Under the pieces are notes generated by a model. That model made no database searches. It worked only from the letters and a program-made list of their open reading frames with translations, and was not told the DNA's origin. This document shows, one piece after another, positions 30,291 to 38,796 of a DNA stretch of 45,124 nucleotides. This DNA is from an uncultured Clostridia bacterium (GTDB lineage: Bacteria; Bacillota; Clostridia; Christensenellales; UBA3700). The translations under genes and the position numbers were made by a program. The DNA is taken from NCBI GenBank assembly GCA_947175555.1, contig CAMWNK010000006.1, forward strand, positions 1 through 45,124, in the 5' to 3' direction. Position 1 is the stretch's first letter. Each line of letters opens with the position of its first letter.

Positions 30291-31240
30291 AGTGGTATAA
30301 GTGCGAGCTTCATTGCCATACCGTCCACAGCGACGGCAGCATGAGTGCGGATACGCTCGTAGATCGCGCGGCGCGCAGGGGATATACGGCGATAGCCCTT
30401 ACAGACCACAATACCGTATCCGGCTTAGACTCTTTTGTCGCTGCGGCAAGCAAGGCGGGCATAGTACCCATAAGGGGTATAGAGTGGACGACGTTTTACG
30501 GTCATATCACCGTGCTCGGCGTAAACGACGTCAACTGGCGCGAGGTAAGCGTAGCCGCGTTCGACGACTGCGTACAGAGGGCGGCAGAGCAGGGCGCGGC
30601 GGTAAATATAGCTCATCCCGACAGATGGGGATTCCCCGTAGGCGCGGGCTGCCACTTTGAATACGCTGTCGGTAATTGGAGCAATGTCGCAGGTATGGAA
30701 GTGTATTGGGGATTGCGCCCGCACGTAAGCGAGCACTGCGCCCGAGCGCTTGCAAGGTGGCGAGGACTTATATGCGGCGGAGAGAAGATATCAGCGCTAT
30801 ACGGTTACGACTGGCATAAGATTGACGATGACGTATCCGTATACGGAGCAACGTATCTGGGGATAGACGGCGCGCCGAGCGAGGCGTCGTGCATAGCCGC
30901 GGTAAGAGAGGGCAGGACGTTTGTCTCGCTAATCGGCAATGCTGATATACGTTTTATTTCGGGCGGAGTAGAGTATGCTATAGGCGACAGCGTGCCAGTA
31001 GGCGCGGAGGGGATTGTCAAGATAAAACTTGACGGGCGTAATATCGGTGATAATCTTACGCTTAACGTATTCGATTTCGCAAGCGGCGATACTATCTCTT
31101 GCGATATAGTAGGCAATAAGGCGGAGATAGGTTATATTGCAAGCAATACTTTCGGAATAACCGTTTCGGGCAGCGCGGACGGCTGCGCGGGAGACGTGAT
31201 TATAAGCAGTCCGATTTATGTTGAGGGAGGTAAAGTATGA
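30287..31240 (+). CDS. PHP-domain metallohydrolase (CehA/McbA-like)
   Basis: 'KWYKCELHCHTVHSDGSMSADTLVDRAARRGYTAIALTDHNTVSG', 'IRGIEWTTFYGHITVLG', 'NIAHPDRWG', 'YGYDWHKI'. GTG at 30287 overlaps the previous stop (GTGA); the longer 30200 start is not needed. Confidence 0.85.
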   Translation: MKWYKCELHCHTVHSDGSMSADTLVDRAARRGYTAIALTDHNTVSGLDSFVAAASKAGIVPIRGIEWTTFYGHITVLGVNDVNWREVSVAAFDDCVQRAAEQGAAVNIAHPDRWGFPVGAGCHFEYAVGNWSNVAGMEVYWGLRPHVSEHCARALARWRGLICGGEKISALYGYDWHKIDDDVSVYGATYLGIDGAPSEASCIAAVREGRTFVSLIGNADIRFISGGVEYAIGDSVPVGAEGIVKIKLDGRNIGDNLTLNVFDFASGDTISCDIVGNKAEIGYIASNTFGITVSGSADGCAGDVIISSPIYVEGGKV

Positions 31241-31884
31241 TAACGGCACACGGCGGAGCATTGGGCACGGGCAGAAATTCGCGGTTATATTTTGCCAGTG
31301 CGGATAATTTTATGTGCGATGCGCTTGAGGTGGACGTACGTCGCAGAGGCGAATATCTGTTTTTGAGCCACGGACCGAGTATATTCGGCTCTTACGGAAA
31401 GTTGCCTTTGACTTACGCCTTTGAGGTGGTTAAGGATAAGAATTTGATGATCAACTGCGATTTGAAGAATTCCAATTTAGCTGCAAGAGTGGAGGCGCTT
31501 GCCCTCAAGTCGGGCGCCGAGGATAGGATAATTTATACAGGCTCTATCAACGAGCGCGAGGCGATGGGGCTTACCTACGGCAGAGCGTTCTTTAATCAGC
31601 TTGACAATCTGCCTTATAGGGCGGGTAACGCCGCCGCTATCAAGCGCAGGCTGGAGAGCTATAACAATCCCGTGTTTGCGGGTATCAACGTCAATAAGCT
31701 GCTTGTAGACGACAGCTTTTTGGAAGAGTGCGTATACGAGGGCGTCAAGGTATCTTTATTTACCGTCAACAGCAGGCGCGAGGCGGAGAGATACAGCGAG
31801 ATGAACTTGTATAATATCACCACGAATATTCCCGATACCGTCCGCTCGCTTATAAGTACGGTAGGATTTTCGGGAGCGATTTAG
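31237..31884 (+). CDS. Glycerophosphodiester phosphodiesterase (GDPD)-like protein
   Basis: 215 aa 'MITAHGGALGTGRNSRLYFASADNFMCDALEVDVRRRGEYLFLSHGP...LMINCDLKNSNL'. GDPD-like N-terminal metal motifs. ATGA overlap with the PHP gene. Confidence 0.75.
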   Translation: MITAHGGALGTGRNSRLYFASADNFMCDALEVDVRRRGEYLFLSHGPSIFGSYGKLPLTYAFEVVKDKNLMINCDLKNSNLAARVEALALKSGAEDRIIYTGSINEREAMGLTYGRAFFNQLDNLPYRAGNAAAIKRRLESYNNPVFAGINVNKLLVDDSFLEECVYEGVKVSLFTVNSRREAERYSEMNLYNITTNIPDTVRSLISTVGFSGAI

Positions 31885-31923
31885 CGCGCAATATACGCGC
31901 ATATTGATATACGCGCGTTTTTA
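31884..31923 (+). terminator. Terminator at the end of the hexuronate/PHP/GDPD operon
   Basis: gcgcgcaatatacgcgcatattgatatacgcgcgttttta: nested inverted repeats plus T-run. Confidence 0.75.
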
Positions 31924-31989
31924 TGATAAAATCTATATATCCCCTCGCAATCGTCAAGTAGAGGGAGTATAACTTTAAGGCAGGGCAAT

Positions 31990-33159
31990 ATGGTCGGATT
32001 TGCCGTCATAGGCGTAGGCAGAATGGGCAGCAGGCACGCGGACAATCTCGCTAAAGGCAGAGTGCGCGGAGCAAGGCTTGTCGCGCTCTGCGATATCGAC
32101 GCAGCCGTGCGCGATAAGTATAGTAGCAGGTATAAGGGCGTCAAGATATTTTCCGATTACCGAGAGCTGATCTCATCGGGTATAGCCGATGCCGTAGTCA
32201 TTGCTACGCCGCATTATATGCACGTAGAGATAGCTTCCGCCACAATAGCCGCGGGTATTCACACGCTTGTGGAAAAGCCCGTATCGGTAACGTGCAAGGA
32301 CGCTCTTGCGCTCAATAAAACGGCGGCAGAGCACCCCGACACGGTATTCGGGATAATGTACAATCAGCGTACCAACGCAATCTATCGCAAGATTAAGTCG
32401 CTTGTAGGCAGCGGCGCGATAGGCAAGGTGCGACGCGCGGAGCTTACGATAACAGATTGGTACAGGACGCAATATTATTACGACCTCGGCGGTTGGCGCG
32501 CATCGTATGACGGAGAGGGCGGCGGCACGCTCATCAATCAGTGCGTGCATCAGCTGGATATATTGCAATGGGTATTGGGTATGCCTGAATCTCTTATTGC
32601 TGATTGCCGCACCGTGGGCAGGGATATTTCTACCGAGAACGAGGTATGCGCTACGCTGACTTATCCCGATTTCAACTGCATGCTGTTCATGTCCGCGCAT
32701 GAGTTCCCCGGGGTGAACAGACTGGAGATTGCGGGCGATAAGGGACGTATTACGGCAAGTAAATTCGGCGCGGAAGTCGTGATAAATAAGCTGGACGAGA
32801 AGGATATCAATCTCAAGTCCAAGCGCGACTACGGCAATCCCGCCGACAAGAAATATAAGAAATATAAGATACGTTACGGACTTTTCAATCTTATACGCGA
32901 CGGACTGTACGGTCAGCAGATAAATATCTTGCGCGACTTTGCTCGGCGCGTTGGGGGAGATAAGACTTCGCTTATTGCAGAGGGCGCGGAGGGCATAAAT
33001 GCGCTTGCGCTCATCAATGCGGTGTATCTGTCGTCTTGGACGGGCGAGCGCGTAGCGGTGCCTGTCGATGTGGATAAATATGCGTCCGCTCTGGACAATA
33101 AGCGAGCTTATGAGAGAGCAAAATCGACTAATAGCGCGTCAAGCGCCAACTTAAAGTAG
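31990..33159 (+). CDS. Gfo/Idh/MocA-family oxidoreductase
   Basis: 389 aa. 'FAVIGVGRMGSRHADNL', 'LVEKPVSVTCKDAL', 'GIMYNQRTNAIYRK', 'YYYDLGGWRASYDGEGGGTLINQCVHQLDILQWV'. Confidence 0.92.
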   Translation: MVGFAVIGVGRMGSRHADNLAKGRVRGARLVALCDIDAAVRDKYSSRYKGVKIFSDYRELISSGIADAVVIATPHYMHVEIASATIAAGIHTLVEKPVSVTCKDALALNKTAAEHPDTVFGIMYNQRTNAIYRKIKSLVGSGAIGKVRRAELTITDWYRTQYYYDLGGWRASYDGEGGGTLINQCVHQLDILQWVLGMPESLIADCRTVGRDISTENEVCATLTYPDFNCMLFMSAHEFPGVNRLEIAGDKGRITASKFGAEVVINKLDEKDINLKSKRDYGNPADKKYKKYKIRYGLFNLIRDGLYGQQINILRDFARRVGGDKTSLIAEGAEGINALALINAVYLSSWTGERVAVPVDVDKYASALDNKRAYERAKSTNSASSANLK

Positions 33160-33176
33160 GAATAACAGGAGGGATT

Positions 33177-34112
33177 ATGGTTAAGATATCCGGATTTTAC
33201 GACGAAGTAACTTCCGACTTCGAAGAGCAATGCAAGACGGTAAAGGCATTGGGCGAGACGTACATGTGTCCGAGAGTGGTCAACGGCAAGAATATTGCAA
33301 ACTACAGTGCAGAAGAGTTTGCAGCTAATATCAAGCCTATCATGGATAAGTACGGCGTAAAGTTTTCCTCTATCGGCTCGCCTATCGGAAAGATCGGTCT
33401 GTATGACGACGAGGCGTACAAGGCTCAGCTTGCCAAGTTGGAGCAGCTTGTTAAGATATGCGTGCTCACCGATTGCAAGTACATAAGGATTTTCTCTTTC
33501 CGTACGGGAGGGAGCGATTACGATAAGTATTTTCCCACGGTAGTGGAGAAGCTCAAGGGATACCTTGAAAAAGTAAAAGGCACCGATATAGTGCTTTTGC
33601 ACGAGAACGAGAAGCGTATATACGGCGACTCTCCCGACAGATGTATTCAGCTTTATAAGGCGATAGATAATCCTCAGTTTAAGCTGTGTTACGATGCGTC
33701 CAATTACATCCAGTGCGGTTACAATCCCAACGAGTGCTATGATAAAGTTAAGGAATATTGCGTGTATTATCACATCAAGGATTGCTCGGAGTACGGCGTC
33801 GAGGTGCCCGTCGGTATGGGTAAGGCGGACTATGTAGCAATACTCAAGGACTTAGTGGTAGAGAGAGGTTACGACGGATTTATGACGCTGGAACCTCACA
33901 CGGGTAAGTACGCCGACCATAAGATACTCTTCCAGTGCCTGTGCTGGATTACGTGGGCTATCCCCTATATCGGCAAGTGGCACAGGGTATTCAGGCGTAT
34001 AGATAAGGCTAAAGGCATTAGCAGATGGCGCGGCGTAGATAGGTCCACGATATTCAGATGGCAGTACGAGGGACTCAAGTCGTTGCTTAAACAAGCAGGA
34101 GCGGAGGTATAA
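33177..34112 (+). CDS. Sugar phosphate isomerase/epimerase-like TIM barrel (AP endonuclease family 2 fold)
   Basis: 311 aa. 'GVKFSSIGSPIGKI', 'CKYIRIFSFRTGG', 'IVLLHENEKRIYGDSPDRC', 'FKLCYDASNYIQCG', 'YYHIKDC', 'FMTLEPH'. Confidence 0.88.
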   Translation: MVKISGFYDEVTSDFEEQCKTVKALGETYMCPRVVNGKNIANYSAEEFAANIKPIMDKYGVKFSSIGSPIGKIGLYDDEAYKAQLAKLEQLVKICVLTDCKYIRIFSFRTGGSDYDKYFPTVVEKLKGYLEKVKGTDIVLLHENEKRIYGDSPDRCIQLYKAIDNPQFKLCYDASNYIQCGYNPNECYDKVKEYCVYYHIKDCSEYGVEVPVGMGKADYVAILKDLVVERGYDGFMTLEPHTGKYADHKILFQCLCWITWAIPYIGKWHRVFRRIDKAKGISRWRGVDRSTIFRWQYEGLKSLLKQAGAEV

Positions 34113-34117
34113 GCAGT

Positions 34118-35296
34118 ATGAATAAGGTAAGATACGGAATAGTAGGTATAGGCAAGCAGGGCTATGGCTATGCTAAGAAATTGTATGCAGGCAAGGACAG
34201 TAACGCCGTGCTCGCGGCTGTATGCGATAAGGATAAAGCCAGACGGGACAAGGCCGCTGCCGAGCTCGCGGGAGTAAAGATATACGAAAATTACAAGGAT
34301 ATGCTCGATAAGAACGTAATCGACGCGGTAATAATCGACACTCCCCACTACCTGCATCCCACTATAGGCGTAGAGGCTATGGAGAGAGGATTGCACGTGC
34401 TTTCGGATAAGCCCATAGGCGTATATACCAAGGCTGTGCGTGAGCTCAACGAATGCGCGGACAGACATCCCGAGCTCAAGTTCGGAGTGCTATACAATCA
34501 GCGCACCAACAGCATGTACCGCAAGGCGCGCGACATCGTTGCGGGCGGCGAGCTGGGCGAGCTGAAGCGCATTGTGTGGATAATTACCAACTGGTACCGT
34601 CCTCAGGCATACTACGATCAGGGCGGATGGCGCGGCACTTGGGGCGGCGAAGGCGGCGGAGTGCTCATCAATCAGGACCCTCATCAGCTTGACTTGTTCA
34701 CTTGGATAGCGGGCAGAAAAATCAAAAAGGTCTGGAGCACCGCAAGGACTGTAGGCAGAGATATTAACGTCGAGAACGACGTCAGTGCGTTTTGCGAGTT
34801 CGAGGGCGGCGCAACGGGCGTATTCATCACGTCTACTCACGAGTCTCCCGGAACTAACAGACTGGAGATTACGGGCGACGGCGGTCAGATAGTCATCACC
34901 AACTCATTGCTTACAAAACTTGTCTATAAAAAGAACAAGACTATGGAGCCCGAGTACTCCGCTATCAGCGCAGAGGAGAGAAAGAAGGGCGCAGTCAAAG
35001 ATTGGACTATGCAGAAGATAGGCACCAAGACCTATAAGTACTCGCAAAAGTTAAGCGAGGTAATAGGAGGTCAGCACATCAAGGTAATACGCAACTTCTC
35101 CGAGGTGGTGCTGGGTAAGAGCAATGAGCTCATAGCCCGCGGACAGGACGGTATAATAGGTCTCGGCTTTTCCAACGCGATACATCTTTCAGGATGGACA
35201 GGCGAGGTCGTGGACTTCCCTATAGACGAAGAGAAGTATCTCAGCGAGCTCAATAAGAGAATTGAGGAGGAAAAGACCTCCGGTGTCAAGAGGTAA
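34118..35296 (+). CDS. Gfo/Idh/MocA-family oxidoreductase
   Basis: 392 aa. 'YGIVGIGKQGYGYAKKLYAGKDSNAVLAAVCD', 'LSDKPIGVYTKAV', 'GVLYNQRTNSMYRKARDIV', 'YYDQGGWRGTWGGEGGGVLINQDPHQLDLFTWI'. Paralogous to the 31990 gene. Confidence 0.92.
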   Translation: MNKVRYGIVGIGKQGYGYAKKLYAGKDSNAVLAAVCDKDKARRDKAAAELAGVKIYENYKDMLDKNVIDAVIIDTPHYLHPTIGVEAMERGLHVLSDKPIGVYTKAVRELNECADRHPELKFGVLYNQRTNSMYRKARDIVAGGELGELKRIVWIITNWYRPQAYYDQGGWRGTWGGEGGGVLINQDPHQLDLFTWIAGRKIKKVWSTARTVGRDINVENDVSAFCEFEGGATGVFITSTHESPGTNRLEITGDGGQIVITNSLLTKLVYKKNKTMEPEYSAISAEERKKGAVKDWTMQKIGTKTYKYSQKLSEVIGGQHIKVIRNFSEVVLGKSNELIARGQDGIIGLGFSNAIHLSGWTGEVVDFPIDEEKYLSELNKRIEEEKTSGVKR

Positions 35297-35301
35297 TAGA
35301 T

Positions 35302-37224
35302 ATGCAAGTCGGGTATAAGGACGGAGCTATCGTAGCGCAGGGCAAGTTGCACGAAAAGGCGGAGTACGACGTCAGCAACAACCGTATTACAGCTCAGTTC
35401 GACGGCAGGGGAGCTATCTCCAAGTATGCCGTAATGAACAAGTATTCCGTATTCAGTAATTTTTACGCTATCATGACCGTTGACGGCAAGCCGCTCGATT
35501 ATATGTGCGACAAGCGCGTCGTAATGCTCGGCAAGAAGCAAATCACATATATCGATAAGGGCGGCGTAAATATCGTCGTTACGCAGTTCCTCGACACGGA
35601 CAATAACTGCATTTACGTTGAGTATGCCGTAGACAGCGATAGGGATACGGACTTCAAGTGCGTAGTCAACTTCGGCATCAACTATGAGTCTTATGTTACG
35701 CAGCTGCCTACCAACAGACTTTCGATAGGCAATCTTGCAAAGATAATAGGCGGACTTATTAAGAAAAAGAAGGTAAAATGCGAGACTCGCGGCGACGTGA
35801 AGAATTATCACAGCGACGTAATGGGCGATTTTTATCTCGACGTAGCGATAGGACAAGGCGGAGAGATAGGCGAGTGCGAGAGAGGCTTTTTCAATCAGTT
35901 TTCTTTAGGCGGAAAGGTGTCTGAGGGCAAGCGCGCGACGTTCCGCTACGTAATAAGCGCGGGTACTAAGGGCGACTTTACTTACTGCGATACGCTCAAG
36001 GCGTTTTATAATTTCGATAAGGCGCTCGTATCGGCGGATAAGTATGCCGCTTCGCTCAAGTGCCCCGTCAAGCTCGAGGGCGAATTCCTCAACGCATACT
36101 ATAAGTCGCTTCTCAACTGTTCGCTCTCCAACTACAAAGAGCTGGGCAAGTTCAAGGGCTTTTTAGCAGGTATAGTGTATCAATTCCCCGCCCGTACATA
36201 TTACAGAGACGCGTATTGGACTGTGCTATCGGTATTGCCTGTGCGTCCCGACTTGGTGCGCAACGAGATAGTTACTCTTGCGCGCGGAATAGACGGCAAG
36301 GGCGAGTGTCCTTCCGCAGTCAAGTTCAACTTTAAGAATTATTGGGGTAATCACTATGATTCTCCCTCTTTCTATGTTATAATGCTGTACGACTACGTAG
36401 CGCATACGGGCGATAGGTCCGTGCTTGATGTCAAGTGCGCAGGCGGTACGTGTCTGAGCGCAGCGCATAAGGTCATGCGCCGTCTGCTCAAGGAAGTGGA
36501 TTCTACGGGACTGCTCGTAAAGGGCGGCAAGTACAACAGGCGCGACTGGTGCGATAATGTCTTCCGCGGCGGATACGTTACTTACGACGAGGCTTTGTAT
36601 GCGCGCGCGCTGTTCGCGATGAGCGAGCTGTACCGCATTAAAGAAGACAAGAGCCTTTCTCAAGAATATAAGGATAGATATCTCAAGGTTAAGGATGCTA
36701 TCAATACCATGCTTTGGGATGAAGAGAAGGGCTGGTACGTCAACTATAAGGACGGCGACTTTATCGAGGACAATCTTTCAATCGATACTGTTGTGTGCGT
36801 ACTTTACGATATAGCGGACGGCGAGAGGGCAAGGCGTATGCTGTCGGCAATGGAGAGACTGCTCGAGTCTAAGAACAATACCAAGCAGGGCGCGGGAGAT
36901 TGGGGCACATTATGCGTGTATCCCTTCTATAAGAATGCTGAGCATATCGTGCAGAAGTCGTCTTTGCCTTATTATTACCACAACGGCGGAGATTGGCCGT
37001 ATCTCTCGTGTATGTATGCCTATGCCAAGCTGATGTACGGCATGGACTACTCTTATCCGCTTACAAGGTGGTTTGAGTATAACATAGAGCAGGGCAATTA
37101 TACGCCCATAGAGTTTTTCTCGCCCGTGCATCCCAAGGGCTCGCTGCTTCAGGCGTGGAGCTCTACAGGCGCGTTTGTACTCAGTTATCCGGACGGAGAC
37201 TTTTTCCGTAAGACGATCGTGTGA
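35302..37224 (+). CDS. Putative glycoside hydrolase with alpha/alpha-barrel-like C-terminal domain, predicted cytoplasmic
   Basis: 640 aa. 'TYYRDAYWTVLSVLPVRPDLVRNEIVTLARGI', 'NRRDWCDNVFRGGYVTYDEALYARALFAMSELYRI', 'WDEEKGWYVNYKDGDFIEDNLSIDTVVCVLYDIA', 'YYYHNGGDWPYLSCMYAYAKL'. No signal peptide. Confidence 0.7.
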   Translation: MQVGYKDGAIVAQGKLHEKAEYDVSNNRITAQFDGRGAISKYAVMNKYSVFSNFYAIMTVDGKPLDYMCDKRVVMLGKKQITYIDKGGVNIVVTQFLDTDNNCIYVEYAVDSDRDTDFKCVVNFGINYESYVTQLPTNRLSIGNLAKIIGGLIKKKKVKCETRGDVKNYHSDVMGDFYLDVAIGQGGEIGECERGFFNQFSLGGKVSEGKRATFRYVISAGTKGDFTYCDTLKAFYNFDKALVSADKYAASLKCPVKLEGEFLNAYYKSLLNCSLSNYKELGKFKGFLAGIVYQFPARTYYRDAYWTVLSVLPVRPDLVRNEIVTLARGIDGKGECPSAVKFNFKNYWGNHYDSPSFYVIMLYDYVAHTGDRSVLDVKCAGGTCLSAAHKVMRRLLKEVDSTGLLVKGGKYNRRDWCDNVFRGGYVTYDEALYARALFAMSELYRIKEDKSLSQEYKDRYLKVKDAINTMLWDEEKGWYVNYKDGDFIEDNLSIDTVVCVLYDIADGERARRMLSAMERLLESKNNTKQGAGDWGTLCVYPFYKNAEHIVQKSSLPYYYHNGGDWPYLSCMYAYAKLMYGMDYSYPLTRWFEYNIEQGNYTPIEFFSPVHPKGSLLQAWSSTGAFVLSYPDGDFFRKTIV

Positions 37225-37251
37225 TCGCATATATGATAGGAGGTAAATTAG

Positions 37252-38796
37252 GTGGAAAATACTTTGGAAGAGCCTAAGGCTATCGTCCCCGAAGAAGATA
37301 GCGCGGAGGGCGCGGACGAGGAACTCATTAACCGTAAGTATCTTACTGTTAAGGATTACATATTCTTCTCCATGGCGCAGTTCGCAAGTTCGGCTATTAC
37401 GGGACTTGTTCAGGGCTATCTGCTATTCTACTATACGGTGTGTGTGGGTATCGCGCCTACTGCGGTGGGTACGATGTTCCTCGTATCCAAGATATTCGAC
37501 GCGCTCAACGATCCATTGATGGGCGCAATAGTCGATAGGACGCGTACACGCTGGGGTAAGATGAGACCTTATCTCATATTCGGCTCCGTGCCGTGGGGCG
37601 TGCTTGCAATCGCGCTGTTTATACCCGTTACGGGCTTTAGCTCAGGCGGTAAGATAGCATATATGTACATCACGTATCTTGCGTATACGGTCATGGGTAC
37701 GCTCGTAGGCGTCCCTATGGGCGGCTTGCCCGCGGTGGCATCTCCCAACATGCACGAGCGTTCCAAGTTGATATCTATATCGCGTACGGTAGGCTCGGTA
37801 GGAGAGCAGAGCGCGCTGGTGCTGATATCGCTGGGCTTGCTGTTCAGTCAGAATTATACAGCCGTATATCTTATCGTCGCAATAGTCATCGGCGTGCTCG
37901 GTACGCTTTTCCAGATACTGGGAGGTATCTCTATAAAGGAGCGACTCGAGCCGACTATAGAAAAGCCGCATTTCTTAGACGGCTTTAAGTACATGTTTAA
38001 GAATAAGCAGTTTTTCCTGCTGATTTTATCCAACCTGCTCACATTCTTCCGCAACCTCGTATCGGCGGCAATCATATACGTAGTCAACTACATATTCAAT
38101 AACGGTTCGTTGCAGATATGGTTCTCGCTCCCGGGCGCAATCGCCTCTATGATAGGTATGTTGCTTGCGCCTCAGCTAAAGAAGAAGATGGACTCCAAGA
38201 AGTTATTCATACTCGCTACGATATGGCACTCCGTTGCGCTTGCGCTCGTATTTATGGTATACATGGTAGGCGGCACGCAGTGGTATACGATAGCTGCGAT
38301 AATGTTTATAGCCATGATGCCCGTGGGTATTCTCAACGTCGTCCCGCACCTTATGGCCACGGATACAATAGACTATTGGGAAGAAAAGACGGGCAACCGT
38401 TGCGAGGGTATTACCTTCGCACTTATGTCGCTGCGTAGCAAGGTCTCCAGCGCGTTTAAGGATTACTTCCTTGCTTGGTTGCTTGCATTCTTTATGTTCT
38501 CGCAACCGCTCAGCTTCCTCTCGGGGCATAAGCCGGTACAGTCGGAGTTCACTAAGTCGGGATTGTTCCTTATGTATACGCTCATTCCCGCAGTGCTCAA
38601 TCTCATATCTATAGTGCCCATGCTGTTCTATAAGCTGTCGGGTAAGAAGATGGTCGAGATACAGAGCAAACTTGCTCAGCGTAGAGAGCAGGAGAAGGCA
38701 GAGCTTGACGGAACGGTGGACGGCGGTACAATCGCCGCGGTTTCGGATGCCGTTGCCGCAGGCACGTTGCATATAGACGGGGAGGACATGGAGTAA
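37252..38796 (+). CDS. MFS transporter, GPH (glycoside-pentoside-hexuronide:cation symporter) type
   Basis: 514 aa polytopic. 'SKIFDALNDPLMGAIVDRTRTRWGKMRPYLIFGSVPWGVLA', 'DTIDYWEEKTGNRCEGITFALMSLRSKVSSAFKDYF'. GTG start behind AGGAGGT. Confidence 0.92.
   Translation: MENTLEEPKAIVPEEDSAEGADEELINRKYLTVKDYIFFSMAQFASSAITGLVQGYLLFYYTVCVGIAPTAVGTMFLVSKIFDALNDPLMGAIVDRTRTRWGKMRPYLIFGSVPWGVLAIALFIPVTGFSSGGKIAYMYITYLAYTVMGTLVGVPMGGLPAVASPNMHERSKLISISRTVGSVGEQSALVLISLGLLFSQNYTAVYLIVAIVIGVLGTLFQILGGISIKERLEPTIEKPHFLDGFKYMFKNKQFFLLILSNLLTFFRNLVSAAIIYVVNYIFNNGSLQIWFSLPGAIASMIGMLLAPQLKKKMDSKKLFILATIWHSVALALVFMVYMVGGTQWYTIAAIMFIAMMPVGILNVVPHLMATDTIDYWEEKTGNRCEGITFALMSLRSKVSSAFKDYFLAWLLAFFMFSQPLSFLSGHKPVQSEFTKSGLFLMYTLIPAVLNLISIVPMLFYKLSGKKMVEIQSKLAQRREQEKAELDGTVDGGTIAAVSDAVAAGTLHIDGEDME

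Noticed and set aside
37271-37281. AGCCTAAGGCT palindrome near the start of the MFS gene, resembling the 12083 palindrome
   Set aside because: It encodes Glu-Pro-Lys-Ala-type codons inside the CDS, and CCT-AAG is common in this genome, so coincidence is likely.
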